DNA of 64,000 nt from Dipteris shenzhenensis (lineage: Eukaryota; Polypodiophyta; Polypodiopsida; Gleicheniales), in NCBI GenBank assembly GCA_047967505.1, contig CM106540.1; one strand, 5' to 3'. Under the pieces are notes generated by a model that was not told the origin of the DNA, did no database searches, and worked only from the letters and a program-made list of their open reading frames with translations. A program made the translations under genes and the position numbers. The stretch's first letter is position 1, and the number at the start of each line of letters is the position of its first letter. Positions 21,825 through 32,200 of this stretch are shown piece after piece.

Positions 21825-23573
21825 GATTTTTGCCATGTCAAGACACCATCAAAGCAAAGGATATCAAAATGTAAGACATGTGATGAATTAAAAAATGCCA
21901 TTGAACATAGTAAATGTGAGCAGCAACAAGGAAGATGTATTAAATGGCGATCAATCCATTTACATCATGTGTAGGATGCTCAAAAGTTGTATGCTTCTTG
22001 TAGAGAGGAAGCTATTTCACATGTCGATAAGTCCATGTGCATCACCATTGATGGCATGGACCAAAATACAACAACTTTGCCATGATATAGTCATATTCCA
22101 TCGGCATTGGAGGGCAAACGTGGACTAAAAACACACTTGTGTGGAGTATTAGTACATGGATACCGAATCTTTTGTGATGTATGGATTGATAGTTTGCATG
22201 ACCATGATAGTAACTAGGTTGTTACATCAATCATGAAAGCAATAAGAAAGGTCAGAAATGCTCGCGGATGTTTACCTAACACATTGTGAATACAAGCTGA
22301 TAATTGTTGGAGAGAGAACAAGAATAAATATATATTTGCTTGATGCTCTATACTGGTTGGTTTGAAAATATTTGAAGAAGTGGAAGTTGGCTTTCTTCTT
22401 GTCGGCCATACACATGAAGACATAGATCAAATCTTCAGTGTTATCTCTGGTGAGTTGAAATCAATGGATGTTTTGACAATAGAGGATATGCTATTTCAAA
22501 TTGGGAAAAAATTTGGACGGTCTCGCAAGGAAGAATCAGAAGTGGCTATCTTAGAGAGGATAGTAGATTGGAGAGCATTCATAGAACCACATTTACAAAC
22601 AGGTGATGATGCCCTAATAGGACACACAAATCCACACTACTTTCGGTTTTACATGCATAATAATATTCAAGTGATGCGATGGAAGCACTACTCAGTAGAT
22701 GGAGATAATTTATGGAGTGAGTCATATGCTTTATTACAACGAATAATTCCATTGGAGGAAACTAGATTTGTTCTTGCAAAAAACAAATCACTTGACATAG
22801 ATGCAATGAAAGGCTTGAAAGCCTTCATTAAATATCTTCAAAGTATGATGCAAAAATATCCAGAGCAATCAACTAAGAATTTGGAGACAATTAAATCAAC
22901 TAAAGCACTTATCCAATCTTTAGAAAGACAAGAAAACTTAATGAGCATTGAATACTGTGAATCCTTTTGGCTTGAACAAGCTAGGTCACCAAGTTTTCCT
23001 TTGGATATAAATATGTTAGTAGATATGGAGGAAGTAGAGGAATGCCTTTTACCTCGAAAATATTGTGGCAGGAAGGGAGACAAACCCTTACCAGAGCTTA
23101 TACCATCTAATGAGATTGAAGAGGGTTTATTTGTTGCAGTTTGGGCATCTGATCTAGGTTCAGAGTTGGATGACCAAGGTGGCCCAATTTGGATTACAAA
23201 GGTTGCTAAGATAGAAAGGGATGACAAGGGAACTCCTATAACATTCACAGCTTTATGGTATGAACCAAAGCCATTGAAAAATCTCCCAAGAAGATATACA
23301 ATAAAACAACTCTATGAGGGATGCTTGCAAAAGAAACGTGAATGGGTTCCAAATAATGAGGGATTAATAGAGGTGGAAGTCAGTAGCATTATTCATTGCT
23401 GGAAATCAAGGACATGAAGTTTTAAGAAGAAGCATGGATACAATGTTGAAAAATGTATCACAATCCCTAATCCAAGTCATGTCCATATTAAACATCATTT
23501 GGCAAGACTTGACCCATCAAGCGCAAATACATTACATGACTCTGATGACTCTGAACGAGATTCAGATGCATAA
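21825..23573 (+). pseudogene. ORF-A: DUF7869-like protein, catalytic-looking part
   Basis: The frame resumes after the Copia-A target duplication as CHVKTPSKQRISKCKTCDEL. It then shows the family's best-known blocks: ITIDGMDQNTTTLP (about 22041-22082), GLKTHLCGVLVHGYRIF, IQADNCWRENKNKY (22290-22331), VGFLLVGHTHEDIDQIFSVI (22386-22445) and VMRWKHYSVDGD (about 22673). The Asp in DGMDQ, the Asp in QADN and the HxHxDID cluster look like metal ligands of an RNase H-like nuclease, which is inference. In-frame stops are TAG 21972, TGA 22083, TAG 22215, TGA 22287, TGA 22341 and TGA 23415. The final TAA is at 23571-23573 after an acidic tail (DSDDSERDSDA). No frameshift is seen, so the gene was intact until recently in evolutionary terms. 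Role proposed here: transposase of a DNA element. Confidence 0.65.
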
Positions 23574-23600
23574 GATAATGTTTTGTATGCTTTTTTCCAT

Positions 23601-23745
23601 ACAAATGGTGTATCTATACACCACTTATATATTGAATTCAACAAACTCTTTTTTTTTTTTTTAATGGTGTATCTATACACCACTTATTTGTTGAATTCAG
23701 CAAACTCTTTTCATATGGTGTCACTTTATCAATATAGTGTTAAAA
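23601..23745. repeat. Subterminal palindromes on the ORF-A side
   Basis: ATGGTGTATCTATACACC followed by ACTTAT occurs at 23605-23628 and 23664-23687, a 59-bp period separated partly by a T-run. A weaker relative (ATATGGTGTCAC...) lies near 23714. The same kind of palindrome, GGTGT...ACACC, is arrayed near the other proposed terminus at 32545-32800. Confidence 0.7.
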
Positions 23746-24002
23746 TTAAATTGGAGTTAGGAGACTACTGTTATTATTATTATAGTTATTGGATGGGGGC
23801 ACCATGCACAAGTTTGGGAATTATAGCTTCATTGAGCCATATTTTTTTTTATTAGAGGTCAGCACTTGACTTTTTAGCTTAATAAGGCCATATTTGTATA
23901 TAAGTGACCCATTTAGTGCTCTAAAAAACCCAATTTTTGAGCTCACTAAGTGAAGTTGAGTGGAGAGGATATGCTCCAAAAAAAAGTCCAAACTAGGAGA
24001 GA

Positions 24003-24029
24003 AAGTCCAAAAATTTTGAATAGTGTGTT
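24003..24029 (+). other. Proposed terminal repeat of the two-gene element (ORF-A side)
   Basis: GTCCAAAAATTTTGAATAGT (24005-24024) is identical to 32941-32960. With the next bases GTGTT versus ATGTT the match is 26 of 27. Both copies now point the same way. Undoing the inferred inversion would make them inverted. Just outside, ATGA (24030-24033) is the complement of TCAT (32966-32969), a candidate 4-bp target duplication. Confidence 0.55.
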
Positions 24030-24226
24030 ATGAGTGATGAATGAAGAGCATATGCTCAATGAATTGGAACTTAACTTTTGTAAACACAAATGTATGTGCT
24101 TCATTTACTTGCATGTATAAAGGAATGTAGAGAGAATATAAAGGAATCTTCTCATAAGTTTCTTTTGCTTTCTTAAAAATGAGAAAGCACATAATATTAG
24201 CCCTCTCGTGAAGGGGAAGAGGATTT
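24030..24226. other. Unassigned spacer next to the inferred inversion breakpoint
   Basis: No coding or repeat signal is visible. It lies between the proposed terminal repeat and the first sequence shared with the gypsy tandem duplication, so an inversion breakpoint should lie at or near its right edge. Confidence 0.4.
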
Positions 24227-25000
24227 GCAAGAATCAATACTGCATTACTATTGAATTATTACAGGTCACATATTGGGATTTAGTTGGTAAGGCCAAACAA
24301 GGAGATACATTTAGCATTCATGGTAATACAGGATGAAAGTCCAAAACAAGGTAGTAGGAGCATTAGTGAGGCCAAATGGCATTACTTTGAATGCAAATGT
24401 CCCCAGGGTGTGGCAAATGTGGTTTTAAGTACATCTTCTTCGGCAATTCTGATTTTATAAAACCCGGAGTAACCATCACAGAAAGTATACATCTCATGAC
24501 CACTTACCTTCTCAAGAATGAGGTCTTGAAAGGAAAGAGGATGATGGTCCCTCTTGGTGGCTACATTGAGTTTCTTATAGTCGATGCAGACCCGCCACTT
24601 GTTGTTTTTCTTTGCAAGAATCAATACTGCATTACTATTGAATTATTACAGGTCACATATTGGGATTTAGTTGGTAAGGCCAAACAAGGAGATACATTTA
24701 GCATTCATGGTAATACAGGATGAAAGTCCAAAACAAGGTAGTAGGAGCATTAGTGAGGCCAAATGGCATTACTTTGAATGCAAATGTCCCCAGGGTGTGG
24801 CAAATGTGGTTTTAAGTACATCTTCTTCGGCAATTCTGATTTTATAAAACCCGGAGTAACCATCACAGAAAGTATACATCTCATGACCACTTACCTTCTC
24901 AAGAATGAGGTCTTGAAAGGAAAGAGGATGATGGTCCCTCTTGGTGGCTACATTGAGTTTCTTATAGTCGATGCAGACCCGCCACTTGTTGTTTTTCTTT
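24227..25000. repeat. 386-bp tandem duplication within gypsy RT
   Basis: Unit 24227-24612 is repeated at 24613-24998 with no difference that I can see. It covers an RT segment (WRVCIDYKKLN...FATPWG on the - strand) and about 130 bp of non-RT sequence. Both units carry the same one-base loss after TTTGCATTC (TPWGHLHSK then stop). The duplication therefore came after the frameshift. Confidence 0.88.
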
Positions 25001-25413
25001 GGGGTGACTACCACTGGTGAAACCCATTCAATATTGTGAACCAAAACAATAAACCCAGCTTCTACAAGTTTTTGCAACTCTGAGTGCAAAGCATTGGTCT
25101 GTAGGGGCCCTGATCTCCGATACTTCTGAGCCACAGGCTTCGCATCAGGCTTCAGCTCTATCTTGTGCTCTATGGCAGTCACATGGCAAAGGTGGCAGTA
25201 GCTAGTTGCAAAGAGGTCAGGGAAATCTTTGAACATTTCTAGGAATTCGTCTTTCTCACTTGGAGTGAGGTCTAGGGAAAGCATACATTCAAAATGTTGA
25301 GGACTAGCTATTACCTTTTCTGCAGGTGGCGGGGTCAGAGACACCCCCATCATGTAAACTTCCTCCTCTAAGAACTCCTCCCCCCTATTTGATCCTTCCA
25401 TCGATTTAGACAC
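24769..25413 (-). pseudogene. Gypsy reverse transcriptase, N-terminal half
   Basis: The frame opens near the protease-RT spacer and reads LSLDLTPSEKDEFLEMFKDF (about 25295), EHKIELKPDAKPVAQKYRR, then palm/finger motifs WVSPVVVTPKKNNKWRVCIDY and YTFCDGYSGFYKI, including the first catalytic Asp region. It shifts frame at TPWGHLHSK (about 24775). The AFKVMPFGLTNAPTT block survives in another frame. The YVDD-type catalytic motif is not present on this side. It should lie beyond the inversion breakpoint, upstream of base 1. Confidence 0.9.
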
Positions 25414-25452
25414 CGAGGATGAGAGAGTATCACTATCTTACTCCTCTTCTTC

Positions 25453-25800
25453 TTATGGTTCTGTGGCAACTCGTTGCATCGAGATCTTTTCCTTAGAAGC
25501 ACCAAAAGACATGTGTCCTATCTTCCAATAGCTGACTACATCACTCTTTCTCAACCATGGTCTCCCGAGTATGGCTGGGTAACTCCTGCCTGTATCTTCG
25601 ATGTCCACTACATAGAAATTGATGGTGGTGGTCAACCCATTGACAGTGATGAGCAAATTGTGAATGACTCCCAGGGTGGCGAGTTGTCGACCATCTGCTA
25701 CCTTGATTCGAGTGGAGGAATGCCTTATGCATTTCAAATTCAATTTCTTCATGATTCGGGGCACCATGATATTACATGCAGCTCCCCCATCAACACACAC
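25453..25800 (-). pseudogene. Gypsy retropepsin-like protease
   Basis: CVDGGAACNIM supplies the Asp-Gly-Gly form of the aspartic protease active site, and PAILGRPWLRK matches the second conserved block of plant gypsy proteases. The frame is open for 115 codons and then reaches a stop before RT, where a continuous polyprotein is expected. Confidence 0.85.
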
Positions 25801-25852
25801 ACTTTTGACACGGCAATTATCTATGATGACATCTATTGTATGTGGGTGCCGA

Positions 25853-26407
25853 TCAATTATTCAGAGATAGAAGAGACCTCTCATACCTTTCCCTTTTTCT
25901 TGCTCCTCTTGTTGAGAGCCCTTGCTGCAGCTCACGTCTCACCTTAGGGCTTAATGCTATTAGTTGAGGGAGCGTGATGCTCAAAGACCGATGAGCAAGG
26001 TCTTGAACGACCGAATAGTCCTCTTGCCCCGAGCCGATGGAAAAATCCGAGGGCGACACTTACTCCTGTGAGATCTTTTAGTCTTCTCTGTTGGTGGGTC
26101 TACCATCTCAGCATCTGAGGGCTCTGAGAAGGACACATCCTTCCTGGGGCGGCCCGGTCCACAGTTTGGAGAGGGGTCCGACAAGTAAGGTTTAGAGACA
26201 TGGCACTGCATGAGGTTGTTCATCAAGGCAAACAAGAATGCCATGACAAATGTCAACAGTTGGAGAGCTTGCACATCACCTTTAGCTTCTTCCAGTTCTT
26301 GTAATCACCATGCTATTTCTTCAAGGGGTGTGCCGTCTGGCATCCTTCCTTTGAGCAATGTCCTTGAGGACCTTTCTCATGATCTTCCAAAGTCGGTAAA
26401 CTCATAA
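25853..26407 (-). pseudogene. Gypsy gag-pol region before protease
   Basis: Two overlapping frames are seen. One has GRPRKDVSFSEPSDAE and a basic stretch. The other has YSVVQDLAHRSLSITLPQLI followed by ALSPKVRRELQQG, which resembles the conserved pre-protease segment of gypsy elements of this kind. Frameshifts separate them. A capsid domain cannot be assigned with confidence. Confidence 0.65.
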
Positions 26408-26499
26408 CAAATATGCCCAACACTTAGTTTCATGATCACCACAACCTTTTCATTCCTTACAAATGATCACCCTCCTTCATTGCTTGTGGCTTTGTTGGG

Positions 26500-27016
26500 G
26501 TGGTGCTTCCACTCGTGTCATGCATGATTGAATTACAAGCTTCATGTGCCAAGAAATCAGCAACTATATTTTGAGCTCGAGGGATATGCTGAATTTTTAC
26601 CTCTTCAAATTGGTTGCAAAGTTCCAATGCTTGTTGATGTCATGGAACCAAGCCTTTGCTCCACACCTTCCACCTTCCACTAACTTGTTCACACACTACT
26701 TGAGAATCTCCCTGCACCTCAAGTTGCTTGATGCGATGCTCTTGTGCCTTTTGTAGCCCAAAAATGAGTGCTGAGTACTCAGCTTGGTTGCAAGTACTTG
26801 CTAGTGCAGACTTGCTATAAAATACACCTCACCCCTTGGTGAAGTGAGCTTCACTCCCACACCAGCAACCTTGGTCGAAGGTTTGTATGTGCCATCAAAT
26901 TGGAGGAGCCAAGATGTCATCACACCAAGACTAAAATCCAAACATCCCAAGTTTCTTGGTAGTCTAAGATAGGTAGAAGGAGAGGGTGGGGAGAATTCAA
27001 TACTTGAGCCAAACAT
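26500..27016 (-). pseudogene. Second RNase H-like (plant/archaeal type) domain
   Basis: Read leftward, WLLQFDGTYKPSTKVAGVGV (about 26918-26859) is followed after a one-base frame change by NQAEYSALIFGLQKA, then LEVQGDSQVVCEQV, then IPRAQNIVADFLAHEA (about 26580). The four acidic positions of an RNase HI fold are all visible: Asp in FDG, Glu in AEY, Asp in GDS and Asp in ADF. This is the RVT_3-like type, distinct from the retroviral RNase H at the window start. Its position upstream of gag and protease is unusual, because plant gypsy elements with such a domain usually carry it after RT. A stop and a frameshift disable it. Confidence 0.75.
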
Positions 27017-27257
27017 TCAGCACCAAATAAACTTGCAATCCTTTGTTGATAGTTTATCTTTAGACCAAAAAGAATTACAACTTAAAGCTCAAAATGAGGC
27101 ACAAAGGGTTGATAAGGTACAAAGGGATTCCCTGGTTGAAACATTACCAACCATAGCCGAGCCCTAGAAACCTTTGTAGTGAGATTGAGAATAAACCATT
27201 CAAGACGAGCTTATCCACAGGAATTAATAAGCAGATGTGCCAAATCTCCCCCCAAGC

Positions 27258-27560
27258 TTAGGGAGCATCCCACCCATCAAAGAAGGACACCCTTTTAATT
27301 ACCTCCAAAGCAGCAAGTAGCTCGATCACCGCACAATGAGTAGAATTGAAATCAAAGTCCTCCCAGCGTATCACTAGTTCTTCACCTTGAATCATCCACG
27401 GTGTATCATCCCACCCATCGTCTCCTTGAGCAATGCACTGTACAATCAGTTGTTGAAGATCGACATGAAGATCAAGTAAGAGATCACACCCATTGGTAGC
27501 CGTAAGGCAAGGAGGACTAGGCACCAAATCCTTGAACTCATCGAGAAGTGACATAAACAT
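27258..27560 (-). CDS. Small ORF in the gypsy leader, unknown
   Basis: A 100-codon frame from ATG 27560 (MFMSLLDEFKDLVPSPP) is rich in Asp, Leu and Trp (DDGWDDTPWMIQ, LVIRWEDFDF). It lies between the LTR leader and the RNase H-like region, on the element's strand. I do not recognise a family. It may be the start of an extra N-terminal ORF that once included the RNase H domain, or a chance frame. Confidence 0.35.
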   Translation of the reverse strand: MFMSLLDEFKDLVPSPPCLTATNGCDLLLDLHVDLQQLIVQCIAQGDDGWDDTPWMIQGEELVIRWEDFDFNSTHCAVIELLAALEVIKRVSFFDGWDAP

Positions 27561-27759
27561 CCACCCTCCTCGTGTGGCATGCGTTCGTGAAGTAAACTTA
27601 AAAAAGTTCAGAATCTGTGATCTAGTAAGAGATATGAGTAGATCACATGAAGTGAAGTACTTTTGCTTTTTACAGCATGTGAAAACTCCCCACGGTTAGA
27701 GAGTTACAGTTCTCGAGATTTCAATATATAAGCAAAATCATTACATTTTCATCACTTTT

Positions 27760-27900
27760 TATTTGCTAGCCCAATGATAGTCTTTCTTTTGTGAAGGGGG
27801 AGGTCTTGGGTTCAAATCCCACTCTTTAATAAAAAGAGAGGAGAGGAGAGGAGAAGGAGAAGAGAAAGAGAAAGAGAAAGAGAAGAGAGGAGGGGCACGG
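27760..27900 (+). repeat. tRNA-derived SINE-like segment
   Basis: TAGCCCAATGATAG (27767-27780) resembles a Pol III A box and GGTTCAAATCCC (27809-27820) a B box. They are 42 bp apart, followed by a purine-rich GAGAGGAGAGG tail. The GGAGGTCTTGGGTTCAAATCC context is like plant SINE heads. No target duplication was established, so the call is tentative. Confidence 0.45.
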
Positions 27901-28235
27901 GATCTGTTATAGTTTTGCATCCGCAATGCACGCAGGTGTACACAGTAGATGCACGAATGCGTGTGCAGAAACTCAGAGGGAACAGGGATGTTATAGTTCT
28001 GCAGATGCAATTGGTACGAGCAGAAGATTCACCAACCAAGATACACGTAGGAACCGTGAGCAGAAAGTAGGCAGACTGGAAGCGCAGAAGCAGGCAGGTT
28101 TTACAGCCGTAGAGACAGGGAAGGCACACAGTTTGGAGGTGCAAAAGTAGATAATTGCACATGGAAGAGGCCGCAGAGCTGCACCCAATCATAGGAGTAA
28201 CAGATTTTACACCACTAGCCGTGGAGATTTTGATC

Positions 28236-28246
28236 CCAGTAGCCAC
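28236..28246 (-). other. Candidate gypsy primer-binding site
   Basis: On the - strand, 9 nt after the LTR end, the sequence reads TGGCTACTGGGATCAAAATC. It begins TGG and could pair with a tRNA 3' end whose T-arm reads GATTTTGATCCC. The tRNA is not identified. Confidence 0.3.
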
Positions 28247-28254
28247 ACTAGTTC

Positions 28255-29264
28255 TGTTACCTAGAAAAGAAATCAGGACAAGAGGCTAGACACTAAGCAT
28301 GGCGACGCTCAAGGGCCATAGAGGAAAGGAGAACGTGAGGGTGAAACGTTATCATGGGAGGGAAAAAGGGATTAGAAGGGGAGGGAATGAAGAGGGAGAC
28401 TATGGCACAAGGGGAAAGGGAGAGGGGGAAGAGAAGCATGTACATGATGGGAGAAGGAATGTAAAGATGGAGACATCAAGGGAAGAGGGCCATGCTTTAT
28501 TTGAAAGGAAGGGAAGGGGGAAATCAAAGTACTAGCTAGGTGGCTTTACAAGAATGAGCATGTTCCATCAAGGAATAGCCCCCTCCTTTTATAGCCAAGA
28601 GAGGGGGTCTCTCCCAATAAATGCATCCTCCCACATGCATGGTGTGTGTGGAAGAGTCTCCCATGTGGGCCAGGCGGTTACGCCTCGGGTTACGCACTCT
28701 CAATTGTGTGCGATAATGCTTGGCCACATTTTTCCACATATATCAACTCCCATATCCCAAGTCTATGATACTCCCTTGGTCTCTTCCCAATTTTATAATA
28801 CATTCAAACATCTAGGAGGACAAGTGGAGGGTTGGCACAAGGAATCTTGCCACCTCATCCTACTTTCCCCATTTTCTAACTTGCACTCTTGGACATTCTA
28901 TACCTCCCCCACATGGGCCTATCCTACATGGAGGGAATAACCCAATATAATATCCATCTCCACCTATTTTATAGTACTTATCCCATGGACTTTGGGCCAT
29001 ATCTCACTAAATGCAGGCATGGGACTGCCTAGTGGAGGGGTGGCACATGGAGGAGCCATGCCACCTTACATTTTATAATATTACTACCATGGATTATGTA
29101 CAACACACCTTATGGGTCCTCTTACGTGGAAGGGTGGCACATGGTCATGCCCCGCCACCTCAACCCTAGGCCCTATGCACACCATATTGTATTATACTAT
29201 TGCCACACATACAAACACACACACATATTAATGCCTTTTTCCTTAGACAAATTTATCCATAACA
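28255..29264 (-). repeat. Gypsy 5' LTR (copy B)
   Basis: The reverse complement starts TGTTATGGATAAATTTG and ends GGTAACA, with a TATA box CTATAAAAGG (complement near 28583-28592). Same family as 1496-2533. No direct duplication flanks this LTR alone, but CCAC (29265-29268) matches the complement of 2534-2537. Confidence 0.88.
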
Positions 29265-32200
29265 CCACCAATATTTGTGGCAATAACTACGGTATCTCCG
29301 GCAAGAGTAAGTACAATATCTATAGCAGTAACTACAGTATATCCAACTGTACCTACACCATCGACTGCTGCAAGGAGTGATCGTGGAGCAGATTCAAGTT
29401 CCACAGCTATTCCTAGAAAGAGAGCAAAAATAACTCCTACTCCACGTGCACAAGTGTAGGTTATTTAAAACCAGGCAAAAAATTGGATAGTGATGATCAG
29501 GAGGATCCGCAAGAAGAAGATACAAGTCTCGCAAACTTTTCTATAAGTGTGGCAGACTTACATCCTCCAGAGGATGAGGGGTACATTTGGGGAGTTTCAC
29601 AATTCAGCATGGCCACAATGCTTATTGATCGAGCTTCATTGTTCACAAATCAAAGAAAGCTAGATAAGACATTTGCACGCAAATTGTATAAAGATACGAG
29701 GAAAACAAGAACTCCAGTGGCCACTTATATCACTCTTCATCCTATGGCATTTAAGAGACTTTAAGAAGATGATCCTACATTGCCTGATGTCACATTTCAA
29801 AAGCGCGTGGACTTTCTTGATGCTTTTGAGAACTTTAGAAGGAGTGACTTTGTTCGTGGAGAGTATTTGTACCAAAGCCGATATGGGACTGACATCGAGA
29901 AGAGATACATGTTGGCAAAGAATAGATTCTTGGAAAGATGCAGGTTTGAGATCATTGATGAGAAACACTTTTGTGAAGCTTGCAGGATTGCCCTTAATGA
30001 GGGAAGAAAAGGAAACTTGCCATAAATTGAGTGGATGGAAAAGTTTCAATGGGTCATTTGTCATGTATGCATATTTAACGATGACTCAAAGTACATTCTA
30101 GAATCAGAAAGGCTGAATTCTACTCCATTTAGGTTGAAAAAAAGCTCTTCTCTTTTTGAGATCTTGATAAAGGCAAGGGAGTTATGGATGGGCTGTGGAA
30201 AGCCACAAATAGTGAAGGGCACGAGACCTACATCTAAGTACTTGGCAAAGAGGACTCAGTTCTATAGATGCTTGAAAGGTGTTGTAAGCAATACACAAGG
30301 CATACCAAGTAATAAGGTTGAGGCAAAGGATCTGAACACCGCTATTGCAAGATACATGGATGTTACTTGCATTGTCTTCCACGAGGACTCAGTGTTTCAA
30401 AGCATGGTGGACGTTTGCCAAGCATATGAAACAGGAAAGATATCCTTTGAGGCACTAGAGTACACTGCAACTCAGAGGAAAGAAATAATGAAACCGATGT
30501 CTATTGTTTGGTGGAGAGCATTAAGGTTTGTTCCAGATGCAATAACAGAAGTATGCAAGAAGATCCTAAGCAATGACTACTTCTTTGGAAAGAAGAGCAA
30601 GCGTAGCAACTTGGATGAAGTGGTCACCCGAATGATTCAAAGTGAGGCTACTCTCTCGGCACTATTGTTTTTATTGAAATCTGATGATGAGCTAGCTGGC
30701 AAGTCAATTAATGTGGATAAGAAAAAAGCACTTAGCCTAGGTCACCTCCTTGATAAGACATGGGCTAGAAAGTGGTTGGCTTCAATGGATGCAGATGCCA
30801 CACCAACAAAGTATCTAAGAGCTAAAATGCCAAAGATTGTTGAGACAGAATATATGGACATCAAGAAAAAGGCCTTGCAGTCCACTGCCCAAGGTAGAGC
30901 AATTGGTGGTTTAGATGATGGTTCTCCATTCAACTTCTCCTATGATATCTTGCTATTAGAGAATGATACAAATTTTGCACACATCAATGGCATTGATATA
31001 GAGCATTTCATAACAATGAGTGGTCATGCTTGGGAGAAGCCATGTGTATTTTTCATAGATGAATTGCAAGACCTTGCAGTGTCACGGATAGTTGAACTTG
31101 TGCGGTTTATCATAAAAGGTCCTATGGCAGATAAGAAAAGATCAACGTTGGTCCTGTTCATGACAAAATCACAAAGGGATGCCTTGTATGTGAGTTTGAC
31201 ATCTGCATTTGGGTATTTACTTTCAAAAGTATACCATGGTATAGTCCTACGCAATCATATGACTGTCTTGAAAGGCATTGCCATTCAAGTCTTGCAGCCT
31301 TTCTTGATGTGCTTCTTATCCAGGGGTGGTGGCAATTTAATCAAAATTCCTTTAAGGACTCTCGAGCTTCATTACTTTGAGGACAATAAGGTTAAACTTG
31401 ATGCAGCAATGGTGGATTACAAAAAGCCAATGGATCCTGATGTGATACTAGAGATGACAAAGAATTTACTGAATGATGGGTGGGAAGTAGCATTGTATCG
31501 AATGGGTTTTGCTGCTGAGAAATTGCTATGCCAAGGTAGAAATGTAAATGTCATTGATACCCCCCATCAGATTGAGTTCTTTGACACATATTATAGTTGC
31601 ACTACCTTCTTTGAAGAGGAAAATGTCAAAGAAGAGGGTAGTGAGGAAAATATCGAAGACGAGGGTAGTGAGTTTGAGGGTGATGATTCTAGCTCAGGTG
31701 ATGATGAGGATGAAATCTCTGCATCCGATGACTTACGCCAAGAAGAAATCTGCACAAAGAATGAGGGTGATCAATTGTCAACTAGAGTCAAGGAGGTTCC
31801 ACTCATCATATGGGAAGGCTCGTGGCAGCAGCAAGTAGTAGTACACCACGTCATAGGAAAAGGTAAGGCTAAAGAGGTGGAAGCACTTCCCTTGAAATTA
31901 AAAGTGAGGAAGGCACCTTTGATCTTGGGTGAAGGACATGCAAGTGGATCAAGCAAGGAAGCCTTACCCAAAGAAGGTATGGATGAGGCAAAGCATGACC
32001 AAGAGGAGTTACCAGGAGGCATAGATTGTTCTTCAACCATGACCTTATAGACTCCAGAGTAGCCTACTAGTTAGGAACCTAGTAGCCAGGACCCTACTCA
32101 CCAAGAACTTGGACATGAGACTTTAGAGTAGCCTACTAGTCAGGTGCTTGGAACTGAAGAGCAAACTACTGAGGACCTTGCTACTGAGACTCCAGTCTTA

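Larger units (their letters stand above)
24227..29264 (-). mobile_element. Ty3/gypsy element, 5' half, - strand
   Basis: Reading leftward from 29264: LTR (29264-28255), leader, an RNase H-like region, a gag-like region, protease (about 25800-25453) and the N-terminal half of RT (25413-24769). It ends at a 386-bp tandem duplication. The C-terminal RT, RNase H, integrase and second LTR are absent here. The last three are represented by 1-2533 in opposite orientation, so this and that piece probably come from one insertion. Confidence 0.85.

Noticed and set aside
15950-23417. In-frame stops as sites of U-to-C RNA editing, known in fern and hornwort organelles
   Set aside because: The context is nuclear transposons, and TGG-to-TAG changes are also present. 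Cytosine deamination explains both strands.
27760-27830. A functional tRNA gene
   Set aside because: Only A- and B-box-like pieces are present. No cloverleaf with a paired acceptor stem can be drawn.
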